DNA of 64,000 nucleotides from Steromphala cineraria (lineage: Eukaryota > Mollusca > Gastropoda > Trochida > Trochidae). The stretch covers positions 30,638,673 through 30,702,672 of the forward strand of contig OU744732.1 in the NCBI GenBank assembly GCA_916613615.1, written 5' to 3'. Positions 23,905-36,871 of this stretch are shown piece by piece; positions within the stretch are counted from its first letter, which is position 1, and every line of letters begins with the position of its first letter. Position numbers and translations under genes: made by a program. Below the pieces are notes generated by a model. It saw only the letters and a list, made by a program, of their open reading frames with translations. It had not been told where the DNA came from and searched no databases.

Positions 23905-24586
23905 GCGTCATTTGGCAACACTGAAGCACTGTTTCTGTGACCCACATTTTGACTTCAACTTAATGCATGAATATATCTAAGCCATACAAAATATTAAAGT
24001 TCCATTTCGAATTCCTGTTGTCAATCATCTACTTCTACAACAATTTGATATTAAGGCCGCATCTTGAAAACTGTTAAATAAGAGTTTGAATTAAACTTCG
24101 GCTACTCGAAGAGACTTTAAGCAATCATCAGACTATTCCATTGGAAAAAGACAGATTCGATCAATCATTCTGACTTTACTTTTCAGTTTGCTTTTAAAAG
24201 TTGAGACTTAAATCCATTTGTATTGTGAAGCCACATTATGTCACATTAACACAGCCGTCCATTATTGGAGATCTGTCAACGACGTTATGGAGCAACATCC
24301 TACATGTACGTATACTTCTGACAGCTACAGTCTTGTCTTGTCACTTGTCTGCTGATCATATCCTTGGTGCCTGGCGAGGCATAAAAAGCATTTGGTGTAG
24401 GTTCATCGAATTTACTAAGTCTTGAGCATTCACACATACGTGAGACAATGTGTGTTTTGGCATTTTACAAACGAGCGTACTCTGAAATATGGCGATGTAA
24501 TCAGAGAATACGACATAAAAAATACTTAACAGGTGGCATTTTATTGGTATCTTTTTAGCTTTTGTTCGTCACATATCAAACTCCAG
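23905..24586. other. No gene seen
   Basis: AT-rich unique sequence. A 74-codon frame at 24201-24425 has no recognisable content. Confidence 0.4.
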
Positions 24587-24761
24587 TAATGCAGAGGAAT
24601 ATATGTATGACAACCTCTTTGTTCATTGTATGCGACTTTTCGACACAGATTCTTGTGTCGTTATCAAGCAGAGATCAAGCTTGGTAACGACACAAGAATC
24701 TCTGTCGAAACGTCGCATACAATGAACAAAGAAGTTGTCATCCATATATTCCTCTGCATTA
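24587..24761. mobile_element. Foldback element with 83-bp arms
   Basis: Left arm 24587-24669 and right arm 24679-24761 are near-perfect inverted copies (TAATGCAGAGGAATATATG...GACACA(A)GAATC...AACGAC), separated by nine bases. The small opposed ORFs at 24623-24817 and 24626-24847 are created by the symmetry. The class is unknown; it could be a MITE or a palindromic remnant of a larger element. Confidence 0.8.
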
Positions 24762-25448
24762 TTATCATTCCAACTTCTAAGATGCCTCTCAAAGAAGTTA
24801 CCAAACTCCAGTTTCATAAAAAAATAATAAAAAGAGACGGCGTTTAGTGATCTCTAGGTATAATACATCAGTGTTAGCAATTACAATTTCAGCCTAGTCA
24901 ATGGATTTATATTAGTTTCTCTGGTAATTCTTTGCAAACGATTGTGGCGTATATGCGTTTTTATTTTAACGTTATTTTCTTTTAATTGGATCATCGAAAA
25001 CGTATATCCTCAAAGTGAATTAAACTTTGATATTGTTAAAGTCAGTGCAAGGCAGCTTTCCAAGTTATGTAATTTATTTGCAATAAACATTGTACAAAAC
25101 AATTTCATCCTAAGTTATATACTCTCAGTCACTGGCTAGTTTATCCATGTTACTGAGCAATCAAAAGTTTAGAGTGGCATTCAGAAATAGCTATCGTCCA
25201 ATCATGGAGTATACAGTCTTTATTATCCATAGGATAGAAAAATGTACTGACATAATTTACATATTAACGTATGTGGACATATCACTTTTGCCTGGCAATG
25301 ACTTCTGTAGCGCGATGTCCCGTATAGTTACTTCTATGACGTCTACGACGTTCTATGGCCATTGTAAGTAATGTCACTAGGCCGAACGGCGCTAGGGCAG
25401 CAGGCCGTTTCCTGGATATTTCTAACAGAATTAAATGGTTAAAGTGAA

Positions 25449-25588
25449 ATTATTACTCTCGGAAGTGTGTCATTATGAGTTAAACGAAGCTCGTGCAATT
25501 TTCCTTTATCCCTCGCTATCGCTCGAGGCATGCCAAAACTCACACTTGTTTCGTAAAAGTCATATGACAAACTTCCAAAGGTAATAAT
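25449..25588. mobile_element. Small MITE with 25-bp terminal inverted repeats
   Basis: ATTATTACTCTCGGAAGTGTGTCAT (25449-25473) is mirrored with a few mismatches at 25564-25588. The interior holds CTCGCTATCGCTCGAG. A 135-codon minus-strand frame (25439-25846) runs across it. Part of that frame is therefore transposon sequence, and I do not call it a gene. Confidence 0.6.
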
Positions 25589-26306
25589 CTCTATATAAGT
25601 ATGTGGTTGGAGGTTCGTATTGCATCTCACTACGACAACTAAATACAAAGTTTTACTGGATTTAAACTCAATCCAGTTTCGTGGACAACTAAACATCTCA
25701 TAACCCTCTTCCTGCTCAAAGACGATGTTCTGTAGATTGTTGTTGTGATATTCAACACATTGTCTTATTCTTCTCTTTTTTCTGCATGTGTTTAACTTGT
25801 TACCATGGAAAAGATAGCATGATTGATTATATTTAAGCAGTGACATTTTTACATAGTCTTACATATGCAAGTTGGTTTAGCTGCTAAATTCAATATATGT
25901 TTAACTGTGGTATTCAGACAGTGGTATTCACACTACTTGAAAGTTTACCCTTTTTGGATTATCGAAATACCAATATATATATAATTAAAACAAAATAGAT
26001 AACAGTGTGATGTCATAAGATAAATCGTTAAGTCCTAACATTGTTGAATCATGTAATACTTTTGAACGTTTACTCTAATTCATAATAACTGTTATTGTGT
26101 TTGAAATAACATGTTTTCATTTGCTTAAAATAACGTTATAAACGTATCAAATATTTGTCCGGTAATCATGTTATAAGCAGTCATGTGACCGAAACTAATG
26201 CAAAATTGTTAAATTCCTGACCTGTTTCTCCCCAAAATTATTCAAGTAATATTGTATTGTATTTTGGTATGAATAGCATTAATGGTCACCATAAGTTCAG
26301 TCAACA
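25589..26306. other. No gene seen
   Basis: AT-rich sequence downstream of the neuropeptide gene. No repeat or exon recognised. Confidence 0.45.
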
Positions 26307-26428
26307 TTTATTATAAACGTTAGTAAGCTCAAGTATGAACACTCAAAGGGAACCGATAAACTGGCTCAAAATAGAACTAATTATCTCACGATTCAAAACA
26401 CAAACAATACTAGTAAATATAATTTATT
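26307..26428 (-). terminator. Candidate polyadenylation signals of the allatostatin-C gene
   Basis: Minus-strand AATAAA occurs at 26423-26428 and at 26307-26312, about 410 and 525 nt beyond the stop codon. I saw no closer canonical signal. The intervening 26430-26835 would be 3' UTR and contains two TGACGTCATACAC segments (26678 and 26791). Transcript data would be needed to choose between the sites. Confidence 0.4.
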
Positions 26429-26835
26429 GGATGAAACAAAGCTGTTTATATAGATCTTTCAGAAAAGTCCCTTTATACACCACGGCGAACAGAGGAAACA
26501 GATTCCAGCTATTGTACTTTACATAGATACATCTGTATGTACAAATTCTAAAATCTCTGTAGAGGTTGCAGACAACTTTTGATGTTACGGAGAGTAGTTG
26601 ATACCACGAAAAGAACTGAAAGCATTTCTACAGGATGTGACGTAATACACAAGAATTCTTCACCACACGCATTTGTATGACGTCATACACGATGTTGAAG
26701 TAAGACACAACTAACTTCGTCCCTACTGACACGTTATGGCTTGGCTTCATACAATGAAGAGGAGAGTATGTCCTTAACAACATGACGTGATGACGTCATA
26801 CACATTGATGAGGTGAGAACCAATGAGATCTGTCC

Positions 26836-27000
26836 TTAGTAGCAGGTGATAGCCTGGAAGTAGCAGGCCTGGATGATGTTCCTCTTCCTCTGGACCTCCT
26901 TCAGCTCGTGGTCCTGAACTCCCATCTCTCTTGCTGTCTCGTAGGCCACATCCATCAGCTTCTGCATCACCAGGTTAGCCATCTCCATTTCCCGGGACGC
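26836..27000 (-). CDS. AstC: Allatostatin-C-like neuropeptide precursor, terminal coding exon (mature peptide)
   Basis: Seen: a strong acceptor (TTTCTTCTCTCCCCAG) precedes 54 codons and a TAA. The first part is a charged, probably helical spacer (ASREMEMANLVMQKL...). It is followed by Arg-Lys-Arg (precursor residues 81-83 if joined to exon 1) and the C-terminal 14 residues NIIQACYFQAITCY. Two cysteines six residues apart in C-Y-F-x-A-I-T-C, one aromatic residue and a free C-terminus are the allatostatin-C hallmark (insect form CYFNPISCF). Known: the family has a disulfide-closed ring, acts on somatostatin-type GPCRs and is generally inhibitory. Here the ring would join Cys89 and Cys96. No Gly follows Tyr97, so no C-terminal amide is expected. 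The exon is clearly more GC-rich than its surroundings. No paralogous peptide exon was found nearby. Confidence 0.9.
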   Translation of the reverse strand, partial: ASREMEMANLVMQKLMDVAYETAREMGVQDHELKEVQRKRNIIQACYFQAITCY

Positions 27001-27029
27001 CTGGGGAGAGAAGAAACAAGTCGTAAGAG

Positions 27030-27520
27030 GACATTCAGCTCATTTGTGAATTGATAACAGCAACCTACTTCACGTGAACATGACATCCATGTAATCTGTA
27101 AATCTGTTGCCACCTCCAACACAGTGTGTGATGCGCAAATCCATGGTCTGCTTAGGGAAAGAAGGAGTATCATTACAAAGGGAAATACATCACTTACTAG
27201 TAAATTCATTACCATCATCTACTTCACCTTAGAATATAATACTCAGCTCATTTGGATTGCAATCCCCACAACCTAAGTCACCTTGTGTGATGAGTAAATC
27301 AAATGCCAGCCTTGGGGAAGAATGAATAAATTTTGAAAGTGACATTAAGTTTAGGTGTAAATCCATTACCATCTCCATCATAACCTAATGGAATGTTCAA
27401 AGTCATAGCCTGTCAGAATGAAAAGGGACTATCTCAGAAAGGGACATTCAGCATACTTTAAATTCATCTTCACCATCAACTTCATCAAGTGTGATGTAAA
27501 AAGCCATAAAATGTCAATAT
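27030..27520. repeat. Degenerate intronic repeat
   Basis: The phrases GGGACATTCAGC(TCATTT), AAATTCATTACCATCATCTACTTCACC and GTGTGATG..TAAATC recur three to four times at irregular spacing just upstream of the last exon. It looks like an old tandem repeat. Frames such as 27429-27755 (minus, 108 codons) lie in or beside it and show no recognised domain. Confidence 0.35.
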
Positions 27521-28271
27521 CCCCTGGAGTATGACAGCAAGGTTTTCTTGAAAACAATTTCTTGTTACGAAGGATATGCTTACTCATATGAGGGACAGCG
27601 AACTCACTTCCTTGACAAATGAATGGTTTGTCTATTGATACCAGTTTGACTTCCGTTCTGTTTATCCTTATTATAGAAAAGTCGACAGTGTGAAAAACAA
27701 ACCAGTTTGATTCAAAAGGAGGAACAGAGATACGTTTTTGCAAATAATAACACATCTCATTTGTCTAAAGTGTAAGGAGATTGGGAAAACTCATGCCACA
27801 TCAGCATGATGTTCTTTGACAAAGATTGTAGAAAAAAAATATCACATATCTTAATATTCAAATGAAGCTCTTTTTGTCTACTTCAATGAAGAAAACCCAA
27901 TTCGCCATGATTTGTTTTTGTAAAGATAAAAATAAGAACACCAGTTACCACGTACTCACATATGGCCTGTATATGTATATAATGAAAGAGGCATTACATA
28001 GATATCAAAGTCACCTTAGGTACCATGTAAAAATGAGATGACGAAAGTAACGAAAGATTTATTGCTAGAAAAAATATATGTATGAATCAATTTGAAAAAA
28101 AATGGAAGATTCTAGAAAATGTTATTTAATTACCACGATCGATCGCCTTATTGATGTTTTTTTCCCCAATACTGAACAGGAATTATGCCATTTCAATTGT
28201 CCATGTTATAACATATCATACTATATTTGTGATATTTGTACCACACCTCGATGTTGTATCCAACTGAAGTG

Positions 28272-28303
28272 AATAAAAACATTTGAAAAAAAAAAAAAAA
28301 AAA
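28272..28303 (+). mobile_element. Poly(A) tract with AATAAA, possible retrocopy 3' end
   Basis: AATAAA (28272-28277) sits nine bases before an uninterrupted A18 (28286-28303), the arrangement of a reverse-transcribed mRNA 3' end. The upstream 100 bp (ACCACACCTCGATGTTGTATCCAACTGAAG) would be its 3' UTR. The source gene is not identified and the opposite end was not located. Confidence 0.35.
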
Positions 28304-28472
28304 TGTTGTTTTTAAATGTTACAACTGCGTAATATCAGTTTGTTTACCTGCTAGTGTATCCTTTATTATATGCTAAGCGGTGAGAGACTGAGTTTTCTCA
28401 GTTTTAGAAAAGTGTTCTCGCCACTGAGTGTGATATCACTTTTTCAAGTTAGTGAAAATATCACAGAGGGGA

Positions 28473-28565
28473 TGACGTCATGTGTACAATGGTTTGACGT
28501 CACTTTTACAATCAACGCGACGTCATCGCCGTCGCTAAGTTACGATCAACAATGGTATGACGTCG
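28473..28565. promoter_or_regulatory. Cluster of CRE-type octamers
   Basis: TGACGTCA is at 28473-28480 and 28495-28502; CGACGTCA is at 28518-28525 and TGACGTCG at 28558-28565. Known: TGACGTCA is the palindromic CREB/ATF site. Four in 93 bp is far above chance, but the cluster adjoins a foldback element and may be transposon-derived. Confidence 0.4.
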
Positions 28566-28645
28566 CAAGAAAACTCTCGAGTCAAAGCCTTTAGGACATA
28601 AATATACCACATTTTCGATCACAGAGGCATATAATAAACAGAATA

Positions 28646-28794
28646 TATTTTGTTTTGAGGGTGATCTCACTTATCTCTCATCTCGTGACGGGGTAAAGCC
28701 TATATTTTCACTCGTGGCTGCGCCACTCGTGAAAATACTGGCTCTACCCCGTCACTCGATGAGAGATAAGTGATATCACACTCAAAACAAAAGA
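28646..28794. mobile_element. Foldback element with 73-bp arms
   Basis: Arms 28646-28718 and 28722-28794 mirror each other (TTTTGTTTTGAG(G/T)GTGAT.TCACTTATCTCTCAT...GACGGGGTA.AGCC..TATTTTCAC) around a three-base loop in GTGGC-TGC-GCCAC. No coding capacity. Confidence 0.8.
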
Positions 28795-31700
28795 TATCCT
28801 CTATATATTATGTAATTTGGGTTTACTTAGGACGTCAGTCAATATCTTCTGCAGCACTGACAAAAGGACACCAATTGTCCATGTATAAAACTAACATTCT
28901 CAAACCATATTTTGGGATCGTCTGGTCAGTGGTGAAATTTCGAAATTTCGAAAATTGGCAATGCAAAAGGACATAAGGGTCGTATTTCGATTTTCTTTAA
29001 TTTCGATTAAAATACTCAATGTAGACTCTATAAGAACAAAATCAGCACAATGACATTGACTTTATGCAAAGAATAAATATGACCTATGCCCAAGGTGTTG
29101 CTCACTTATGAAGGAAAAAATATAAAATTGTGTTTTCGAAATCATGACTTATGGTCACTTTAATACCGTCCAAAACTGTTACGGATAAATGTTAGGTTTG
29201 GCATACTGATATGTTAATGCACAATTAATCTTTACTTATGTAATGAAATTATATTTTCCGTTCTCCAAAGACATTCCAATTTACATGACATTTGCACTAG
29301 AAAACACAGGTAAGTCAACAAACTTAAGGTACGCAGCTGTAGATCTTTAAACTTATTGTGTGGTCTGTAAACATACTCGGGATCACCAATCAATCAACCG
29401 ACTCAAAGTCTTTTAATCTTGAGCTAACAGTTTTGTTTTGAGGATTCCTGAAAAGAATAATCAATTATTCAATATTATCAATTTGAAAAGGTTCCCTTAA
29501 TCAATTTGAGCATAATTCTAACATTCCTCAAATTACCACAGTAATAACAAACAATATTGGCAACACCTGTGTCCTGCTTACGTAATTGTTAAAATGGTGA
29601 TTTCTGGGAAGGTTACGTTGAAAAACGATATTCGTTAAAAGCAACGAAAACAACAAATTGTCGATTTAAGGCGCCATTTTCGTTTTTCAAAATCTTCACT
29701 TAAACTAGCAATATCGTCAGTGTTAAACCTTTCAAGTGGTATTACAAACGCTATCGGTCTTGTTGAATGACAAAATAATCCTCAAGTTTTCGGCTTTATT
29801 TTATTTTGAACGAACGAAATCAAATCATTTGATTAAACTTTGGCTATATCACGGGGGATCCATGTGGTAAAGTTTGATCTGCGTCAAGACACATCAACGG
29901 TATGTTGATCGATTTGTAATTAGTTTCTCGTTCGGGCAAAGGGAGTCTCTCAATATAAAACTGACAGATCGAACCTGTAATACGAGTGATTACACTAACC
30001 AGAGACACTTCTGCCGAGTGCCATTGGGCTCTATTTAGAGGTCATAATTAAGCTTTTTACCAAGTTAAGGGGTGTATATGTGTCAATTTACGTCTAACAT
30101 GCCATGCCAAGATTTAATTTCTCGGCCATGATTGCTTTTTGATTGGTCCATACTTGAGGAGGTTGGACTTAATCGCAGAAGAGTTACACCATAAGGGGAG
30201 GTAATTGTGATTTTATTCATTTATAAGGCGTTTCATTGATAACACACAATCTTCTAATCGTCGAATTTCTGATCGATTCGACAAAGGGTTTTTGGGTGCA
30301 TTTAAAAATCTGCTGTTTAATTTTTATTTGAACTTTCCATAACGTTGACTTAGATAACGAAAGCAGATCGTACGCTTTATGGATATAATGCATTTTGATT
30401 CAAACCAACTTCTACAATATTCCACGTTCCATGTTTAAAAGCCGTTTCAAGTTTCCTAAAAAAAAAGAGAATGTTTCGAAGTTTTAGTTCTAGATAATTG
30501 AATCTTACATTAAAATGTGTCGAAAACACCGTAAATAAGTATATATACAAAAATAATTCATTTGTAAACTGTTGCCTTGAAATTTTTAAATGAAGCTACT
30601 TCCAATATTTTACTACCGTTAATCACCATAAGCAAAAGTAGCAACTTTAAACAGCGGATTGACGCTACACTCTGAGAATGAATTTTTCTATGGTAACATT
30701 TCTTCAGTTTGATTTTCTTATACTAAACAATTTACTTATACGTCCGTAACTTCATGAACAAAGGTGCAAGATGGGATTGTCTCTAACTACTGCACTATCA
30801 GACCGTGTATTTGATACAGTGAAATCAGGTGAACACTTTACTGACAGGAGCAATCTAGAAGATTAAAACACGATAACATGATCAAATGTTTGAGTACATT
30901 TTCGATGTGACTTAAGCATTTACACATCTACCAAATATCAAAGGTTAACCTCAATATTCGGACTCACATTCCTACATTATAAGTGACATGTATTGGTCAA
31001 ATTAGTTTCCAGTTAACATTTAGGTAAGAAGGTCAAAATTTGTTTCGTATTTTCTAAAACAGGTTCAGGATCTACCAATGTTTTTAGAATTGACCTTTTA
31101 TATTAAACCATCTTGAGTCATACAAACTATTGTCTACGTTGACTTTATTTACGTGTCAGAAAAATTAAGATGTGTATCTAAATGTTTTACTGAATCTATA
31201 ACCAAACCTTTTGGCTTTGGAATGTTAAAAGAATACCCACTAATACTTTCATGAAGCGCACTAACATTAGTTACAAACTATATAAACAGTGGTATAATAC
31301 TATAAATTAAGTGAGAACATTTCAGTTCATTGGGCAGGAAACATCTATCGATCCAGACGAAAGACAAAGAACACAAATGAGACGAAATGTTCTATTAATC
31401 TCCCCATTTCTTACGACCTGAAATCGAGCGATGTGTAACACCTTTTCTGTCATACAGGTCTCATTTAACAGTTACTCAAGAAAATTCCCGACACCTGTCA
31501 TTGACAAATATAATGCTTCATCTCCCAAAGCAGAAGATGGAACAGGTTCCCTAGCAAATCTGCCACTCCTTCGAATTGAAATTATGAGATTTGTAGCACT
31601 TAGTGTGTAATACCGGAAATATTTTACATTTTACTAAGAAAATTCTTGACACCTGTCATTCTTAAATAAGACGATTCGTCGTCAAACACAGGAGATGGAC

Positions 31701-33086
31701 TGAGTTTCTCTGCAAATCCAGAAACATGTGGGAAAGCTTAGAATTTTTTGAAATTTATTAATAGGAGCGCCTGGTAGTGTTTCTTTACAGTCGTCAATGA
31801 TTGGTGTACCGCCCCCTCGCCCAATCCTTATGTTTAAGCTTTCAAATAAGAATTCTTTACGTGACGTAAGTCCTCCGGAACCACCAAAAGTTAACAGTAA
31901 ACACTGAAAGCAAGCATCCCTTAACGAGTAGTAGCATGTGTTCATCACGAAGAAGACAATTAATACAAATGACATTGGTCAAGGTTTTCCGCACTGGCCC
32001 AGTTACAGACCCTCGGTCTGATGTATTGACCCTTGGCTTCGCCTCGAGTTGATTTTGGATTTAAGACCTGAAATATCAACCTAACTATATTTTCCTTACC
32101 TTCGTTGTATGATAAACTACATTTTCTTATGTCTTAGAACCTAAACCCCAGACAGTTCTTAACAGTTGCTTACGGCTAAAATCGTGGACTTTGATGTCTG
32201 CTTTTAGGCCATAAGAAAGAGGGTGTAAACAACCATGAGTCCATTTAAACACTTACAGTAGTAGTTGCTAATCTCTTTATGTAATACTCGCAATGTACCA
32301 CATTACATGAAAAAGAACTAAAGGACTTCGCTCAAAAATCTCTTTTGCTATACATCTATCATAGCAAGTTTCACACCTTCTGCAGCATAAATTTGCCATT
32401 GGCAACATAAGACTCTTCACTGATCGAATGTTTAGTCATTATATATTTCTGAGACACTTAGAGTTTTGTCTTCAGACGTAACTACTGATATTCAGACATA
32501 ACTGCTCGAAAGTGTGTCCTTTAAGTTCAGAGTCTGTCTATACTTGTCCACTGTATACTTATGAGCATAAACATCTCTTACTCTTATCAAAAGTTCATTT
32601 GCTCATCATCCATCTTCATGTAGTACCGATGGCCTTCATAAGTATAAACGATTTGACTAGGAGAAGAACTTGAATATGCCTTCAATTGCTCAACATCTCA
32701 AGCTCCGTTGATTCAAGCCAGAGATCAAACGAACATGTCCACTAGCGTAATACAAGTTCCTTCTGTGCCGTGTTTGAAATGTTCTGAAGAAAGCGAAGGC
32801 GTACACACTGCTTTGTGTTAAGATATCCCTCAGTAAATGTAGGCGAACATTAAAGTGAAAGATACCAAGTGCCTTGGTGGAACATTGAAGCGAATTGTTA
32901 AGTTGGGAATTGATTAGTGAAAATAGCATGTGTACCAATGAAGAAAGAAGCCTTGACATTCATCATCTTTATTGACGAACTGTTTAAAGTCCACTATACT
33001 CGGCAGCAGACTTCATGTTGCGAAACACAAACGATTTTCTCGTTGCTCTGTATAAACAATCGCCAAGGAGTCGAGAGTTCTTTTAA

Positions 33087-33421
33087 AGGGGCAGTAGCAC
33101 GTTTTTTGATAATTTTATATTTTAATATTTTTACTGATAATTGTACCTTAACGCTAAATGTATTATTTTGATAGTGTCAGTCTTCCATAGTCAGAGAACA
33201 TACTACGAAGATTCACCTAACATCCATTGGCGGCCATTTTTTGTGAACACCTTTAATTCATTTTGTGTAAGAAAATGGAATCGCATGGCTAAATTTTACA
33301 ATTTATATTTGAATTATTACTGCTCCATTTAGTTTAAATGCATTGTCTTTCAATTGAAACCAATAATTTTACTTTTCCTGATGTCATCTTATATTCCCCC
33401 TAAAAACGTGCTACTGCCCCT
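33087..33421 (+). mobile_element. TTAA MITE, copy 3
   Basis: A 335-bp element with clean TTAA on both sides (33083-33086 and 33422-33425) and well-matched ends AGGGGCAGTAGCACGTTTTT and ACGTGCTACTGCCCCT. It lies in the intron of the neuropeptide gene, antisense to it in family orientation. Short ORFs across it (such as 33141-33332) come from the shared MITE interior and are not genes. Confidence 0.85.
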
Positions 33422-34192
33422 TTAAGTGGAAAGGTCATGCATTAGATTAAAGTTTTCTACTTGTGTAGAAGAAACGTTCAGCATTAGACCTCATACATAA
33501 ACAAACAACTCAAATATTGTTATGAGACATATAACAACCAGTAATGTCTACTTTTTAAATGTAGTATTTCGTTTACTCCCTTTTAAAATAGATCGGAAAA
33601 GAATATCACCAAAGTATCAAGCAGTAAGCTAACTTTGTCATTGTGGTAGCACAACATGCATCAATCCTACGTGTGGTTCTGACCGAACGTTACTTTACCT
33701 TGACTACATTGAGTTGCAGGCAGTGCACAAAGGCTATTATTAATTGACGAGGTTTTAAAAATATTCCCCCGTTTTGAACGAAATATTTGACTCCGAAGGC
33801 AGCATATTTCATCTCGATCATCCGTTGTCAAAAACAAACCAATGTCACGTACTGCAAACGACTATTTTAGTGTGAACACCTTTCGATTTTGTGGTTTAAG
33901 AAATCGTTCTGCGTAATGAATTCCCCGTGATAATTAAAATTGTTTTGCAATAGCGAACATTCTTTTACGTTAAATCCCAATACAAAATGTATAACATTGC
34001 CTTTAATACATGCAAACCCAAGGTCGAAGCAAGGAGTCTTTCGGTGAATTTAGATATATTTTTTTTTCATCTTCAAATATTGACCAAAAAATGCTAAATA
34101 ATATTTAAAATAACATGGTTGTGTTATCAACGTATTATTCTAGGAAGATTCACTTTGGAGTGACATGCTGTGATTTATACTGGAGTTTTTAA

Positions 34193-34548
34193 AGGGGCAG
34201 TAGCACGTTTTTTGATAATTTTATATTTTAAACATTTCACTGATAATTGTAAGTTAATGCTAAATGTATTATTTTGACAGTGTCAAAAATCTTATTATGC
34301 AAGCCAATCTTCCATAGTCTGAGAACAAAGTATGCAGATTCACTTAAAATCCATTGGCGGCCATTTTTTGTGAACATCTTTAATTCATTTTGTGTAAGAA
34401 AAAGGAATCGCATGGCTAGATTTTACATAATATATTTGAATTATTACTGCTCCATTTAGTTTAAATGCATTGTCTTTCAATTGCAATCATTAATTTTCAT
34501 TTTCATGACATCACCTTATATTCCCCATAAAAACGTGCTACTGCCCCT
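34193..34548 (+). mobile_element. TTAA MITE, copy 4
   Basis: A 356-bp copy with intact TTAA at 34189-34192 and 34549-34552 and near-identical TIRs. It is about 770 bp from copy 3 and in the same orientation. It is one of the best-preserved copies, so a late insertion is likely. Confidence 0.85.
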
Positions 34549-36871
34549 TTAAGGGGGAATTGACAATCTTTGGTGTTGTTATGAATTGAACAAACCTGGA
34601 TTCTATTCTATTTTTCTCATTTCAATCTGAGACATTTCTCAGAACCTTTTAAGTGTTCTTTTAAGGCAACATTACTATTTGCGTCATCACAGCAAGTTGA
34701 ACGACGTAAAATTTATCTGACAATCAAACACAATTTTAAGATATGTTGCTCAAATTTAAACATTCTTAAATAGTTTTTTTTACATTTTACTCATATGCCG
34801 TTGGGAAAGAGTAATTTTTAAAGAATTAATAATACACATTTCTAGAATCCGAACCAATCTCTAATTACAGTATTTGAAAATATTTGAAGCTCATCTGGAC
34901 ATTACGATTTTCGTTTAACACTGAATTACAACATAATTCATACCATGAAATAAAACATGATAACAAATTAGTAGATTCTTGAACGTTAACATTTCAAACT
35001 CATTTCGAAACCATGATTGTTAATTAAAGCCATTTAGATTTCCTCTCTGTGGAACTGAATTTCAACATGCCTTCAGGAAACAGCTTTTGTCCATAAAAAA
35101 TGTTTTTCGATAATGAGTACTAATGGGCAAATAAGACCGTAACTGGCAAACCCCTCATAAGTTTGGTGAAGCATTTAGGAATAATATCCATTCCCATTAC
35201 TCATTGTCAAAACCAAGAAATGTTTCTTTAAAGACAGGAATATTGGTCATCATTTCAGGATATTTCAGGAGTTCGGTCACCCTTTTTGACACGTCCATGA
35301 ACTCGTCATACGTTAGATGCGGCAAAGGCGAAATATCTCGTTTAAAGGACATATGTTTCAATTGCTTGAAATAAATAAGTGTCTTCTCACATGAATGCCT
35401 TTAGTATACGTGATACATTAAATTTAATATAGATCTTAATTATTTGTTTGATGAACGATACTCCACGTTTCTAGACTTGTCAACAATCAGTTGAACATCT
35501 ATCTGGATATCATTTCTTGTCACAAAAGAGTCTATTTACAAGAGTGCGCATTGTATATGTGGAAAATGAGGTTAACTGATCAATAATATGCTTGATGAAG
35601 GATTGTATGTCTACAATCATTATGGATATCTTTTTAACTTGTCTATTCAATCATCATTTCCTCATAAACTTATTTCAAAATGTGATATATCTGATTCCTC
35701 TGTTCACAGATACAAATTCTCTTATGAATGACATACATTTTAGTAATTGGTAAGCCAATATCCTTCAATGAAGCAATACGAAAATTGTGAGACAAATGAC
35801 GGAAAGAACCACTAAAAATCTATCATTTACATACTTCTTTCAGTGAAGACGATAACGACGATAAATCGTTCGTAGTATATCGGAATCAAACGGATACATG
35901 TGAATCGATCACTGGAAGTCATTAAACGATTGACAATGATCAAGAAGTCAGAGACATTATGCTTTATTACCATTCTGGAAAAGACACCGTTCTTTATCAC
36001 CATCTTGAAATAGACGTCGCCGGTTTTAAACTAAAGTTGCGGATGTTGAATAACAATGAATCCCGGACATTTTAAACGCAACTATTAATTTTCTAAATAT
36101 CTACTGGAAAAGATGCCTCGCCTCTATTTGTAGTTCTATTAGAACTAATTTTGAAATTTGAAAACCATTTAGGAGTGAGGAGGTGGAATGTGGATGGAAA
36201 TAGATGGCGTCATTAAAAAAAATATTATTTAAAAATGTATGATGTAGGTTGTTATCTATCATTTCACTTAAGTTTACTTTTGTTATATTTCTTAAACATC
36301 AGTATGAATCATCAAAGGTCTAAGCAGAAATTGAGTGCCCCTAGTGTCTTATGAATACCTAATCATGTTATCATGTATGTTTTAAATACATTTTGTCATA
36401 AATACTGTAAATGCGTTATAATGAATGAATCACTCACACTTATTGCTCCAAAAATACTTCAAAAGTATAGATAGTAATTAACAATTCAAAACGAGACCAG
36501 ACGCAATATATAAAACCCACTTCAATACAATTGAAATGTCAGAAAAGGATCTTTTTAAGGATGTAACAAAAAAGTTTCAAAGGAGCCATCCGTATTCTGT
36601 AATGACATTTCAAATACGTTATTTTATTACGCTTTCTTCTTTTAATAATTAGGTATCAAACAGTTCTGGGGAGGCTATATTTTTGGACATAAAGGATCCT
36701 ACGCTTTATTTTCTGACACTGAGGCTTCAATGGAAACTTTTTATAGTAACTGATCATGTTCTAGTATACATGGTTAATAAGCATACTAGCTTTTACCGTA
36801 CGTGAGGAAAAGTTCGCAAAAGAGGGACATTTCGTGATCATTCTCTTCATATTATCATAATGAACATTTAA

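Noticed and set aside
25439..25846. 135-codon minus-strand ORF
   Set aside because: Its C-terminal third is a small MITE with inverted repeats (25449-25588), and the remainder shows no recognisable family or splice context.
27429..27755. 108-codon minus-strand ORF near the peptide exon
   Set aside because: Lies in degenerate intronic repeats. No domain, and it is not needed to complete the precursor.
31682..31975. 97-codon minus-strand ORF in the neuropeptide intron, with a hydrophobic start and several Cys and Gly residues
   Set aside because: Examined as a possible second peptide exon. It has no cleavage-site pattern or known peptide motif and no clear splice sites, and the flanking exons already join in phase without it.
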